DNA of 64,000 nucleotides from Flavobacteriales bacterium (GTDB lineage: Bacteria > Bacteroidota > Bacteroidia > Flavobacteriales_F > PHOS-HE28): contig JACJZF010000003.1 in assembly GCA_020635725.1 (NCBI GenBank), forward strand, positions 186,001 through 250,000, in the 5' to 3' direction. Both the position numbers and the translations under genes were made by a program. Below are positions 7,954-16,981 of this stretch, one piece after another. Positions within the stretch are counted from its first letter, which is position 1. The number at the start of each line of letters is the position of its first letter. A model generated the notes under the pieces. It saw only the letters and a list, made by a program, of their open reading frames with translations. It did no database searches and had not been told where the DNA came from.

Positions 7954-9206
7954 AGGTCTTCAAGTTCGGCGGGGCCAGCGTGAAGGATGCGGCAGGCGTG
8001 CGCAACGTGGCGGAGGTGTTGAAGCACTTCGCGCTGGGTGATCTGCTCATCGTGGTGAGCGCCATGGGCAAGACCACGAATGCGCTGGAACTGTTGGCCT
8101 GGGACCTTGCAGATGGCCGAGATGCCATGGAGCGCGTTGGACCTCTCTGGGAGCAGCATCGAGTCGTGCTGGAGGAAGTAGCGCCAGGAGATGGTCATTC
8201 GCTTCATGAACTCCAAGCGCAGTTCGAGCGCCTCCGCACGCTGCTGCGCAACGGATCCTCCGGGAGCGTGGATCGAGACTATGATCAGGTGGTCTCCCTC
8301 GGTGAGGTGTGGAGCACGCTCATCGTGAATGCCCACTTGCGCCATGTCGGATTCGCGAGCGAATGGTTCGATGCACGGCAGGTGGTCCGCACCGATGGCC
8401 GTCACCGCTCGGCGAATGTCGATTGGCCTGCGTGCGAGGCGCTGGCACGCGTGCACCTGCGTCCCCTTGCGGATCGCCCGCCGGTGCGGCTGGTCACCCA
8501 GGGCTTCATCGGTTGCACTGCGGATGGCCTCACCACCACCCTCGGCCGCGAGGGCTCCGATTTCAGCGCCGCGATCTTCGCTTACCTGCTCGATGCCGAG
8601 AGCGTGACCATCTGGAAGGACGTGCCCGGCATGTTCAACGCCGATCCCAAGCGTTTCCTGGACACCAGGCTGCTCAGCCACATCAGCTACCGCGAGGCCA
8701 TCGAGCTCAGTTACTTCGGCGCCAGCGTGATCCACCCGCGCACATTGCAGCCGCTTCAGCGCAAGCAGATCCCGTTGTTCGTGCGCTCCTTCAGCGATCT
8801 GAGCGCTCCGGGCAGCACCATCGATGACCGCAGCGAGAGCGATTCACTTATCCCGTCGTTCATCCTGAAGCCCGCGCAGCTGCTCATCAGCATCACGCCG
8901 CGCGACCTGAGCTTCATCGTCGAGGAGAACCTCAGCGACATCTTCGCCCGCTTCGCGCAACGCAACGTGCGCATCGACCTGATGCAGAACAGCGCCGTGG
9001 CCTTCAGCGTGGCGGTCGATGACAGCCCGCGCAGCCGCCGGCTCATCGAGGAGCTGCGCGCCGACTATGAGGTGCGGTACAATGAGGGCTGCGAGCTGCT
9101 CACCGTCCGGCACTACGATGATGCCACGCTGGAACGGCTCACCTCCGGCCGCGAGGTGCTGCTCGAGCAGCGCAGCCGTGCCACCGCGCGCTTCATTCTG
9201 AAGTAG
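7950..9206 (+). CDS. Aspartate kinase, monofunctional
   Basis: Phosphorylates aspartate at the head of the lysine/threonine/methionine pathway. It has an amino-acid kinase domain with the N-terminal KFGGASV, SLGEVWSTLI and TLGREGSDFSA motifs, then tandem ACT-like regulatory segments from about residue 305 (LLISITPRDLSFIVEENLSDIF). The length of 418 residues is typical of single-domain (not homoserine-dehydrogenase-fused) enzymes. It is translationally coupled to the upstream GNAT gene by a 4-base overlap. Which end product inhibits it is not evident. Confidence 0.93.
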   Translation: MKVFKFGGASVKDAAGVRNVAEVLKHFALGDLLIVVSAMGKTTNALELLAWDLADGRDAMERVGPLWEQHRVVLEEVAPGDGHSLHELQAQFERLRTLLRNGSSGSVDRDYDQVVSLGEVWSTLIVNAHLRHVGFASEWFDARQVVRTDGRHRSANVDWPACEALARVHLRPLADRPPVRLVTQGFIGCTADGLTTTLGREGSDFSAAIFAYLLDAESVTIWKDVPGMFNADPKRFLDTRLLSHISYREAIELSYFGASVIHPRTLQPLQRKQIPLFVRSFSDLSAPGSTIDDRSESDSLIPSFILKPAQLLISITPRDLSFIVEENLSDIFARFAQRNVRIDLMQNSAVAFSVAVDDSPRSRRLIEELRADYEVRYNEGCELLTVRHYDDATLERLTSGREVLLEQRSRATARFILK

Positions 9207-9229
9207 AACCGGAATAGCTTCGCCGGGGC

Positions 9230-10234
9230 ATGAGAGCCGCTTCATTCTTGAGGTTTCTGGGCGTGGCCTTGGTCGTGTGCTTGCATCTGACCTGCATCGC
9301 GCAGACCCAGTCGGAGCTGAAGCAGCTGCGACGGAATGTGGAAATAGCCGATTCCAGCATGGAGGTCGGTGCGCGCGTCGAATCGCGTTGGTTGCTGGCC
9401 GAGGGTGAACGGCCGGCCAAGGCGATCACGGCGCTGAAAGAGGCAGCCGTCCTGGCGGATAGCAGCGGACTCGCACCCTTGGAACTCGAGTCACGGGAGC
9501 GCTTGCGCGATGCCTTCGCGGCGAGCAAGGACTGGAAGCACGCCTTCGAGCAATCCCTGCTCGTGCAGGGGCTCACCGAACGGCGGGATGCAGCCACGGC
9601 GAGCACCGCGTTGCACGGCGCGTTCACGGAGGTGGAGCGCGCTCATGGTCGTGCGGATAGTCTGGCCCAGGTGCTGCAACGTGAGCGGATGGACATGGAG
9701 CAGACCGTGCTGCGAGCGGCCAATGAGACGCGCACTTGGATGTGGGTCTGTGGCGGAGCGCTGATCATCGGAGCCGTTTCGTGCCTGTCGCTGTGGCTCG
9801 GTGGGCGTGGCCGGCATCGTCGGCTCGCCGGCGAGGTGAAGGCGTTGCGGGCCAGGATCGATGCGTTGGAGCAGCCGCGGAACCGCGTTCGGGAAGCCGC
9901 TCCGCCGCCGCCTGCGCCGATCATCCCGGTGCCGACGGAACGGATCGAGGAAGCCGCGCCGACGACGGTGCTCGATCCCGAGGTGCTCGCGCACGTGCGC
10001 AAGCGCGCGCCCGAGCGCCTGGCCACCTTCCGCGAGGCGCGCGCACGGGGCGATTGGGAGAAGGCGGTGCGCGTGGTGCATACCCTCAAACCCCTGCTCA
10101 CCGGCTTGGATGAAGCGCGGTTCGCACCACTGTGCGCGCGGCTCGTTGCCGAGGGAGAAGCCGGAACCAGCGCATGGCAGACAAATGCCGACGCGCTGGA
10201 GGCCGCGCTGGACGGCTTGCTCAGCGCGAGCTAG
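9230..10234 (+). CDS. Membrane protein with periplasmic helical region and C-terminal Hpt-like domain
   Basis: A 334-residue protein. It has a signal-anchor or signal peptide at 1-25, then a helical TPR-like periplasmic part to ~165. One transmembrane helix follows at ~172-191 (VCGGALIIGAVSCLSLWLG), then a Pro-rich cytosolic linker with a short coiled coil. The last ~80 residues form a helical bundle with HTLKPLLTG. His284 sits in the HxLKxxxxxxG pattern of histidine phosphotransfer (Hpt) domains. A phosphorelay or chemosensory role is inferred only. No kinase or response regulator is adjacent. The 3' end overlaps the convergent GDPD gene by 14 bases. Confidence 0.65.
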   Translation: MRAASFLRFLGVALVVCLHLTCIAQTQSELKQLRRNVEIADSSMEVGARVESRWLLAEGERPAKAITALKEAAVLADSSGLAPLELESRERLRDAFAASKDWKHAFEQSLLVQGLTERRDAATASTALHGAFTEVERAHGRADSLAQVLQRERMDMEQTVLRAANETRTWMWVCGGALIIGAVSCLSLWLGGRGRHRRLAGEVKALRARIDALEQPRNRVREAAPPPPAPIIPVPTERIEEAAPTTVLDPEVLAHVRKRAPERLATFREARARGDWEKAVRVVHTLKPLLTGLDEARFAPLCARLVAEGEAGTSAWQTNADALEAALDGLLSAS

Positions 10235-11135
10235 CGCCGTTGATCTCGCTGAGCACCCGGTCCGGGTAATCGCTGATGATGCCGTCGACGCCCATCCGGA
10301 TCATGCGTTGGATATCGGCCGCTTCGTTCACGGTCCACACCACCAGCCGCATGCGTCGTGCGCGCAGATTCTTGAGGAGCGCCTCGTCGGCAAGGGTGAA
10401 TCGCGGACTATAGATGCCCGGATCGAAGCCGAGGCGCTGCAGGTTCGCCTCCAGTCCCTCGTTGTTCTCGACGAGCAGCGCCACCGTGATGTCGGGATCG
10501 GCAGCATGCACGGCGCGCAGCACTGCCGGGTCGAAGGATTGGATGATGCAACGATCGGTGATGCCCAGCGAATCGATGGTCGCCAGAACGATGTGAGCGG
10601 CATCGGTAGGCCGGGGCTGGAACGTGCCGTAGTCGGCGGGATCGCTCTTGATCTCGATGTTCCAATTGGGCGCTGAGCCGCCCTGCATGAACGCCGCTTC
10701 CTCGACGGCCTCCACGGCCTCGCGCAGGGTAGGCTTGTGCGCGCGATGGCGCTCCTGTTGCGGGAAACGCGGGTGCTCTTTGCTGCCGCAGTCGTAGCGT
10801 TGGATCTCCGCCACCGTCATGCGGTAGAGGTTGTGCGTGCGCTCGGTCGCTTCAGTGATCGGCTCACCATCAGGGTCGGTGCAGATCTCGTGGCTCATCC
10901 AGGGCTCATGCGACACCACGACCTGGCTGTCTCCGCTGATCACCACATCAAGCTCGATCCAGTCCACGCCCAGCTCAGCGGCTCTCACGAAGCCGGGAAC
11001 CGTGTTCTCGGGCAGGAGGCCCCGGCAACCCCGGTGGCCGTGAACCTCAGGCGGATCGTTGGATGGCGGCATCGCGCATGCGGCCAGCGCGCTGGCCAAA
11101 AGCAAGTGTAGGAAAGGGACGGTCGATTCAGCCAC
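10221..11135 (-). CDS. Glycerophosphodiester phosphodiesterase lipoprotein
   Basis: Hydrolyses glycerophosphodiesters to glycerol-3-phosphate and an alcohol. The GDPD TIM-barrel landmarks are present: HGHRG (32-36), EN (43-44), ELDV (61-64) and SHEPW (76-80), giving the metal-binding and catalytic His/Glu/Asp set. The N-terminus carries a lipobox-like LASALAAC, so it is probably a periplasmic or outer-membrane lipoprotein. Length is 304 residues. The start overlaps the end of the dehydrogenase gene by 8 bases. Confidence 0.9.
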   Translation of the reverse strand: MAESTVPFLHLLLASALAACAMPPSNDPPEVHGHRGCRGLLPENTVPGFVRAAELGVDWIELDVVISGDSQVVVSHEPWMSHEICTDPDGEPITEATERTHNLYRMTVAEIQRYDCGSKEHPRFPQQERHRAHKPTLREAVEAVEEAAFMQGGSAPNWNIEIKSDPADYGTFQPRPTDAAHIVLATIDSLGITDRCIIQSFDPAVLRAVHAADPDITVALLVENNEGLEANLQRLGFDPGIYSPRFTLADEALLKNLRARRMRLVVWTVNEAADIQRMIRMGVDGIISDYPDRVLSEINGASSR

Positions 11136-12075
11136 GTTGTTTCGGGAAAGCGCTGAGGATCTTGTCGGCGAGCACGGTGGCCATCTTCCACTTGCCCTCG
11201 TGGGTGACTCCGGCCACGTGCGGGGTGAGCAGCACGCGCTCGTGCCCGAGCAACCTGCGCTGCACGCCGGGCTCCATGGAAGGGTCCAGCCCGCTCAGGT
11301 CGGCGCGCTCGAATTCGAGCACATCCAAGCCAGCAGCGATCACACGGCCATGGTCGATCGCATGGAGCAGCGCCTCGGTATGCACCACGGCGCCGCGCGA
11401 TGTGTTCAGGAACCAGATCGGCCGGCCGAGCCGAAGGAAGAAGTCGCGGTCCGCGAAGTGCCGGGTCTCCGTGTTCAAGGGCAGATGCAGGCTGATGACA
11501 TCGCTCTCGCGCAGCACGCGTTCCAGGGCGCACTCTTCCACGCCCGCGCGCTCGAAGCCGCTGCGGTATTTGTCGTGCGCGAGCACCTTCACGCCGAAGC
11601 CGCGCAGCTTCTCCGCGAAGGAGCTGCCCATCTGTCCGTATCCGATGATGCCCACGGTCTTGCCCTGCAGATCGGTGCCGCGGTTCTCTTCGCGCAGCCA
11701 CAGGCCGTGATGCACCTGGTTGTTCGCGCGCACGAGCGCCTTCATCAAGGCCAGGAGCATCATCACGCAGGCCTCGCCCACGCCGTCTCGGTTTCCCTCG
11801 GGTGAATTGAACACGCGCACACCGTGCTTGAGGCACCATGCGGTATCGATGTTCTCGAGGCCGCTGCCGACTCGCGCCACGAAACGCAGGTCGGTCGCCG
11901 CCGACAGGATGTCCGCATGGAGCCGACGACTGCGCACCACGATGCCTTCCATGCCGATGAGCGCCGCGGCCAGCCCCGCGTCATCGGCCTGGTGAAGCGC
12001 ATTCACCTCGTGCCCCGCGTCGACGAGCCGCTCTGCCAGGATCGGATGGACGCTATCGAGGAGGGCGATGCGCAT
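11128..12075 (-). CDS. D-2-hydroxyacid dehydrogenase (phosphoglycerate dehydrogenase-like)
   Basis: A 315-residue NAD(P)-dependent oxidoreductase. The Rossmann glycine motif GYGQMG is at ~146-151; VARVGSGLENID, LHLPLNTET and the late catalytic His in LTPHVAGVT are all visible. It belongs to the SerA/GyaR-like group. It lacks the C-terminal ACT domain of long SerA proteins, and the exact substrate (3-phosphoglycerate or another 2-hydroxyacid) is open. It lies one base after the mgtE stop and overlaps the GDPD gene. Confidence 0.88.
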   Translation of the reverse strand: MRIALLDSVHPILAERLVDAGHEVNALHQADDAGLAAALIGMEGIVVRSRRLHADILSAATDLRFVARVGSGLENIDTAWCLKHGVRVFNSPEGNRDGVGEACVMMLLALMKALVRANNQVHHGLWLREENRGTDLQGKTVGIIGYGQMGSSFAEKLRGFGVKVLAHDKYRSGFERAGVEECALERVLRESDVISLHLPLNTETRHFADRDFFLRLGRPIWFLNTSRGAVVHTEALLHAIDHGRVIAAGLDVLEFERADLSGLDPSMEPGVQRRLLGHERVLLTPHVAGVTHEGKWKMATVLADKILSAFPKQRG

Positions 12076-12076
12076 G

Positions 12077-13471
12077 TCAGATCATGATGCCCGCAAGCAG
12101 CAGGGAGGCGACGGTGAAGTAGATCACCAGACCGGTCACGTCGACCACGGTGGCCACGAAGGGCGCCGAGGACACCGCCGGGTCCCGGCCGAAGCGTTTC
12201 AGGATGAGCGGGAACACCGAGCCGATCAGGTTGCCCCAGAGCACCACGCCCAGCAACGAGAAGCCCACGGCGAGCCCTACTTCGAGCCAATGCTCACCAT
12301 AGACCGTCACGAACTGGCTCCACACCACAACGCGCAGGAAACCGATGATGCCCAGCACCGAGCCGAGTATCAGGCCCACGCTGAATTCGCGCTTCACCAC
12401 GCTCCACCATTCGCGGATGGTGACATCGCCGAGGGCAAGCGCGCGGATGATGAGCGTGCTGGCCTGTGAACCCGTGTTGCCGCCGCTGCTGATGATGAGC
12501 GGCACGAAGAGCGCCAGCACCACGGCCTTCGCGATCTGGTCCTCGAAGAAGCTCATAGCCGTTGCCGTGAAGCTCTCGCCGATGAACAGGATGATGAGCC
12601 AGCCCACGCGCTTCTTCACGATCTCCCACCAGCTGCTGCTCATGTAGGAGTCCTCCAGCGCTTCCATGCCCGCCATGCGCTGCACGTCCTCGGTCTCCTC
12701 TTCGCGGATCACATCCACCACGTCGTCGATGGTGATGCGGCCGATCAGCCTTCCGCGCCGATCCACTACCGGCAGGGCCACCAGGTCGTATTTCTCCATC
12801 AGTCGCGCAGCGGTCTCGGCCTCTTCATCGGCCTGTACGCTCACGAAGTCCGGCTCGTACACGTCCTTCACCGGCTTGAACAGCGAGGTGGTGAGGAGCT
12901 TCTTCAGCGGGATGATGCCCAGCAGGCGGTCGTGCTGGTCCACCACGTAGATCACGTAGGGGTTGTCGATGTCCTCGCCCAGCGCGCGCAGCTCCTTCAC
13001 GCAATCGCGCATGCTGCCATCCACGCTCACCTTCACCAGCTCCTTGGCCATGAGGCCGCCGGCGCTGTACTCGTCGTAGGTGAGGAGCTCTTCGATCTCC
13101 TCGCGCTGCTCGGCGTCCTCGATGTTCGCGAGCACCTCCTCCTGCTTGTCCTCGGGCAGGTCGGCGATCACGTCGGCCGCGTCATCGCTGTCGAGTTGGT
13201 CGATCACCTCCTCGGCGATCTCCTTGCCGGTGTAGGTGTTCAGGATCGCCTCGCGCTTGTCCTCAGGAAGCTCCAGCAGCACCTCCGCGGCCAGTTCCTC
13301 GCCCAGGGCCTCGTGCAGCACCGTGGCCTCATGCGGTCGCAGATGGTCGAGCACCTCGGCGATATCGGCCGGGTGCAGCTCCTTCAGCTCCTCTACGATG
13401 GCATCGATGCGGCCATGCTCGAGCCCCTCGCGGATGCGGTCGAGCGCGGATTTGCTGAGGTCGATGGCCAT
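12077..13471 (-). CDS. mgtE: Magnesium transporter MgtE
   Basis: A Mg2+ channel of the inner membrane. Domains in order: MgtE N-domain of short alpha repeats (1-~125), paired CBS domains (~130-250, with DDVVDVIREEE), then a transmembrane MgtE domain (~275-464) with about five helices and the SSGGNTGSQAS pore motif. Length is 464 residues, normal. Gating by cytosolic Mg2+ through the N and CBS domains is known for the family. It heads a coupled group with the dehydrogenase and GDPD genes, with a TATTTTCG box upstream. Confidence 0.96.
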   Translation of the reverse strand: MAIDLSKSALDRIREGLEHGRIDAIVEELKELHPADIAEVLDHLRPHEATVLHEALGEELAAEVLLELPEDKREAILNTYTGKEIAEEVIDQLDSDDAADVIADLPEDKQEEVLANIEDAEQREEIEELLTYDEYSAGGLMAKELVKVSVDGSMRDCVKELRALGEDIDNPYVIYVVDQHDRLLGIIPLKKLLTTSLFKPVKDVYEPDFVSVQADEEAETAARLMEKYDLVALPVVDRRGRLIGRITIDDVVDVIREEETEDVQRMAGMEALEDSYMSSSWWEIVKKRVGWLIILFIGESFTATAMSFFEDQIAKAVVLALFVPLIISSGGNTGSQASTLIIRALALGDVTIREWWSVVKREFSVGLILGSVLGIIGFLRVVVWSQFVTVYGEHWLEVGLAVGFSLLGVVLWGNLIGSVFPLILKRFGRDPAVSSAPFVATVVDVTGLVIYFTVASLLLAGIMI

Positions 13472-13500
13472 GGCGGTGGCCGCCGTTCGCGGCGGGCCGC

Positions 13501-13508
13501 GAAAATAG
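13501..13508 (-). promoter_or_regulatory. -7 box (TATTTTCG) of mgtE
   Basis: Reads TATTTTCG on the minus strand, 29 bases before the mgtE start. It fits the TAnnTTYG pattern seen at many starts in this window. Confidence 0.5.
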
Positions 13509-13510
13509 GC

Positions 13511-14284
13511 CTATGCGGCGGCTTGGATGGCCTGCGTGAGCGCGATGAAGTCCGATACGCTCAATTGCTCGGCGCGTTTGGTCGAATAGGCCTCGGGCAG
13601 CGGGCCCTTCAGGTCCGGCAACGGCTTCAGCGCGTTGTGCAGGGTCTTTCGGCGTTGGTTGAAGGCGGTCTTCACCACACGGAAGAAGAGGGCCTCATCG
13701 CACGGAAGCGCCTCCACGGCATTGCGCCGCATGCGGATCACCGAGCTGCGCACCTTGGGCGGCGGGATGAAGCTGCCGGGCTCCACGTGGAAGAGCAGCT
13801 CCACATCGTAGAACGCCTGCGCGAGCACGCTGGTAATGCCGTAGGTCTTGCTGCCGTGCGGCGCACGGATGCGGTCGGCCACTTCCTTCTGGAACATGCC
13901 CACCAACTCGGTACAGCAATCGCGGTGCTCGAGCACCTTGAACACGATCTGCGTGCTGATGTTGTAAGGGAAGTTGCCGGCGACGGCGAAGCGCCCCTCG
14001 GTGACGGATCCCGGTCTCATCCTCAGGAAGTCCTCGGGGCGGACATCGAGTTGCGGATAGTGCTCGCGGAGGTAGGCAACGGACTCTTGATCGACCTCGA
14101 AGCAGGTGATCGGCCAGCGTTGGAGCGCGAGGAGATGCTTGGTGAGCGCACCCGTGCCGGGGCCGACCTCCATCACGTGCTCGTATCCGCCGTGTCCGGT
14201 AAGCCCTTCAGCGACGCGCTGCGCGATGGCCTCCTCCTTCAGGAAATGCTGCCCGAGGTGCTTCTTGGGGCGGACGGGATTCAT
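13511..14284 (-). CDS. rsmA: 16S rRNA A1518/A1519 dimethyltransferase RsmA (KsgA)
   Basis: Dimethylates the two adjacent adenosines of helix 45 of 16S rRNA during late 30S assembly. The start KKHLGQHFL, SAM-binding EVGPGTGALT, and catalytic NFPYNIS are all present. Length of 257 is typical. It is the last gene of the coupled serS-lipoprotein-TPR-DUF4286-rsmA series, overlapping the DUF4286 stop by 4 bases. Confidence 0.96.
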   Translation of the reverse strand: MNPVRPKKHLGQHFLKEEAIAQRVAEGLTGHGGYEHVMEVGPGTGALTKHLLALQRWPITCFEVDQESVAYLREHYPQLDVRPEDFLRMRPGSVTEGRFAVAGNFPYNISTQIVFKVLEHRDCCTELVGMFQKEVADRIRAPHGSKTYGITSVLAQAFYDVELLFHVEPGSFIPPPKVRSSVIRMRRNAVEALPCDEALFFRVVKTAFNQRRKTLHNALKPLPDLKGPLPEAYSTKRAEQLSVSDFIALTQAIQAAA

Positions 14285-14589
14285 GCGTCGTGCACCACTT
14301 CGAGCAGGGTGCGGAAGGCATGGAAGCGCCCACCGAACGCGGCGTGCGCCTCGGCTTGCAGGCGCGGTGCCTCCTCATCGCGGTAGCGCTCGTATTCGGC
14401 CATGCTATCGGCATTGTATTGCACGGCGTAGGTGATGCCGCCATTGTCGTCGGTCAGCACGCGGTGCATGCGGCTGCTGCTGAAGCGACCGGTGGCCATC
14501 ACGCGGGGGATATGCTCCTCCTTCATCCAACGTACCCATGCTTCGTGCGCGTCCGGGTCGATGCTGATGGTGACGTTGTAGATGATCAT
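14281..14589 (-). CDS. DUF4286 family protein
   Basis: A 102-residue protein matching DUF4286: MIIYNVTISIDP start, W-x-WMKEEHIPRVMATGRF, then TYAVQYNA and a closing F-x-FRTLLEVV. It has a ferredoxin-like dimeric-barrel feel and no known reaction. It overlaps both neighbours by 4 bases (ATGA). In Bacteroidota this family is often next to rsmA, suggesting a link to ribosome maturation, but that is inference. Confidence 0.85.
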   Translation of the reverse strand: MIIYNVTISIDPDAHEAWVRWMKEEHIPRVMATGRFSSSRMHRVLTDDNGGITYAVQYNADSMAEYERYRDEEAPRLQAEAHAAFGGRFHAFRTLLEVVHDA

Positions 14590-16436
14590 GGCTGGGGCGG
14601 AGGCTTCTGCTCCGGCAGGTTGTCGGGCACATCGCCGCGCAGCTTGCGGTAGCGCTCGCGGGCCTCCGGAACGAAGATGCTGCCCGTGTGCTCGAAGAGC
14701 AGCTTCTCGTACTTCGCTTTCGCCTGCTCCGGATCATGCAAGGGGCCTTCGTAGAGCTTGCCGAGGTCGAGCAGCGCGTTGTCCACCAGGATGTCGATCG
14801 GGTAGAGCTCCACGACCTTCTCCAAGTAGGTGGCTGCTTCGGCGTATTGCCGACGTGCCATGGCGATGCGGTAGCGCTCGTAGAGCACATCGTCGCCCAG
14901 GCTGTGCATGGGGAACTCGGCGTCGATGGAGTCGAGCGTGAGCAAGGCGCGGTCGTAGAGATGCTGCACGCGCAGGAGCTCTGCGCGGGCGAAGTAGGAG
15001 AGGGGCACCGCGTTGCTGTCGATGGCGAGGTTGTCGGTGATGCGCAGGCTGAGCTCCATGGCATCGTTGGCGATGAGCTTGCTGGTGCTGGCCTTCAGAA
15101 CGCCCAGCTGGGCCTGGGCCCAAAGGAAGTCGCCGGCGTAGAAAGAGACCTTGGCGTTGCGCAGGCGTGCCTCGTGGCCCAGCACGTCGTGCTTGAAATC
15201 CAGGTCGACCTGCGAATAGAGCAAGGAAGCCTCCCAGATGTCTCCATTCAGGAGATACACGTCGCCGAGGTCGAGCTTGAGCTCCCCTTTGGTCTTGTTG
15301 TCGATCATGGGCAGGGCGATGCCTTCCTCCAGCAGCGCGATGGCCTCGTCGCGCTGTTCCATGTAATAGGCTTTCAGATGAGCGCGTTCGCGCAGCAGCT
15401 CCACGGTATGCTTGCCCAAGCCCATGTCGGTGATGGTGGCGGCCATGCGCTGATCCAGCTCGGCCAATTCCGCGGGAGCGGGTTCGGGCTGTTCGGTGAG
15501 CTGCACGTAGCGCGTGCGCACGGCGCCCTTGCGCGCTTCGAAGTAGTTCGCGTCGTTACGGCCCAGCCCGATCACGTAGTCATGGCACTTGAAGGCCACG
15601 GCGAAGTCCTTGTTGGCCTCGGCGATGCGCGCCAGCTCCATCAGCCGGGCTCCGCCCTCATCAAGCCGCTTGTCCATGGCCTTGCTCTGCACGAAAGCCG
15701 CATCCAGGTCCTTCTGTTGGATGAGCATCCAGATCAACAGCTCCTGGAAGATGGTCTTCGAGGGGTCTCGTTGGATGCGCCGCAGCAGCTCGGTGCGCAG
15801 CACTTCGGTGCGGGCATCGGCCACCTCGAAATCCAGATGGCGCGAGAGCGCGTTCTGCACAGCCTGCAGGTAGGCCTCGTTGCGGGCCACCAGGTCCATG
15901 TACGACTGCACCATGCGCGGCACATCGCCTTTCATGGCGTGCAGGTTGGCCATCTCGAAGCTGTAGTCCGCACCGTCGGATCCGTTGCGCTGGCCGCGCT
16001 CGTAGGCCTCCAGGGCGAGGTCGAGCTTGTTGTAGCCGGAGAATGCGCTGGCCACCATCCGCACGCTGCCTTGATCGCCGCGCATGAGCTTGAAGGCGCG
16101 GTCATATTCCTTCTGCGCCTTGTCGGGCTCGCCCGCCAATTCGAGCACGTGGCCCATGTCGATGGGATAACGCGGGTCGTCGCTGTTGCGCCGCATGCGC
16201 TCCTTCACCAGTTTCTGAGCGGCCTCCAGGTCGGGCACGCCCAGCTGGCTGCGGAGCAGCTGCTCGTAGTAGTAGTCGGTGGGCTGCTGCTTGTAGAGCT
16301 TCTCGTAGTAGAGGATGGCGCGCGCGAAATCGCCCTGCTGGAAGTACTGCGCGGCCAGTTGCTCATCGGTGCCCGGCTGGGCCTGGGCAAGGAGCGCGAG
16401 GAATGCCACGAACGTTGCGAGAAGGGCCCGTTTCAT
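14586..16436 (-). CDS. Exported tetratricopeptide-repeat protein
   Basis: A 616-residue protein with a signal peptide (residues 1-19, ...LLAQAQ) and TPR-like helix pairs throughout. Examples are the early QYFQQGDFARAILYYEKLYKQQP and the late DALLDLGKLYEGPLHDPEQAKAKYEKLLFEH. It probably acts as a periplasmic or outer-membrane-associated scaffold. The C-terminus is Pro-rich. It sits third in the five-gene coupled operon with serS and rsmA. No enzymatic motif is seen. Confidence 0.8.
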   Translation of the reverse strand: MKRALLATFVAFLALLAQAQPGTDEQLAAQYFQQGDFARAILYYEKLYKQQPTDYYYEQLLRSQLGVPDLEAAQKLVKERMRRNSDDPRYPIDMGHVLELAGEPDKAQKEYDRAFKLMRGDQGSVRMVASAFSGYNKLDLALEAYERGQRNGSDGADYSFEMANLHAMKGDVPRMVQSYMDLVARNEAYLQAVQNALSRHLDFEVADARTEVLRTELLRRIQRDPSKTIFQELLIWMLIQQKDLDAAFVQSKAMDKRLDEGGARLMELARIAEANKDFAVAFKCHDYVIGLGRNDANYFEARKGAVRTRYVQLTEQPEPAPAELAELDQRMAATITDMGLGKHTVELLRERAHLKAYYMEQRDEAIALLEEGIALPMIDNKTKGELKLDLGDVYLLNGDIWEASLLYSQVDLDFKHDVLGHEARLRNAKVSFYAGDFLWAQAQLGVLKASTSKLIANDAMELSLRITDNLAIDSNAVPLSYFARAELLRVQHLYDRALLTLDSIDAEFPMHSLGDDVLYERYRIAMARRQYAEAATYLEKVVELYPIDILVDNALLDLGKLYEGPLHDPEQAKAKYEKLLFEHTGSIFVPEARERYRKLRGDVPDNLPEQKPPPQP

Positions 16437-16981
16437 GGCAAGGGTTGTTGTGCCAGCAAGGCGGTAACGGTATCACGCCGGTCCCATGCCTGCTGCAGCA
16501 GGCGGTAGTTCTCCATGACCGCATGCACCGAGCTCATGAGCCCGATGTGGCGGCGCTGTTCCTCGGCGATCAACGGTTGGGCCTCCGCCGTGCTGAAGGC
16601 GCCCTCCGCGATATCCTGTCGCAAGGCGCGCAGCCGCTCACTCGTAGCATCGAGCGTCGCGAGGGCATGCGCGTGACCAGCACCCATATCGGCTGCTTCG
16701 CTGAGCGTGATCCACTGGTTCCCCAAGGCCTTTGCCTCAGGTCGGGAGAGCGTATCGGAGAAACGCTCGCGGAAGTCGGTCTCCTCCTCGCGGAAAAGCG
16801 AGTCGGCCCTTTCGTACCGCGCCTGGTCCAATTCGTTCAAGGTGAGCAGGGCGCCCTCGGTGGCGGAGATGAGCTGGTCCAAGGCGGTGAGCTGGGCCGG
16901 GTCGGGTGGCTGCGCGCACGACCACAGCAAGGCGCTCGTTGCGAACGCTGAGCCGAGGGCGATGCGTATGCCGCGGGTCAT
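16433..16981 (-). CDS. Small hypothetical lipoprotein
   Basis: A 182-residue protein starting MTRGIRIAL, with a lipobox at SALLWSCAQ (Cys ~20). The rest is alpha-helical and Glu/Arg-rich. The start at 16981 was chosen because its ATG overlaps the serS stop (ATGA at 16978-16981) and is followed by a clean signal; longer in-frame versions read into serS. The function is unrecognised. Neighbouring genes suggest it is co-translated with the TPR protein and may work with it at the envelope. Confidence 0.7.
   Translation of the reverse strand: MTRGIRIALGSAFATSALLWSCAQPPDPAQLTALDQLISATEGALLTLNELDQARYERADSLFREEETDFRERFSDTLSRPEAKALGNQWITLSEAADMGAGHAHALATLDATSERLRALRQDIAEGAFSTAEAQPLIAEEQRRHIGLMSSVHAVMENYRLLQQAWDRRDTVTALLAQQPLP

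Noticed and set aside
12932..14386. 484-residue plus-strand ORF over mgtE and rsmA
   Set aside because: Antisense to two well-recognised genes; no motif of its own.
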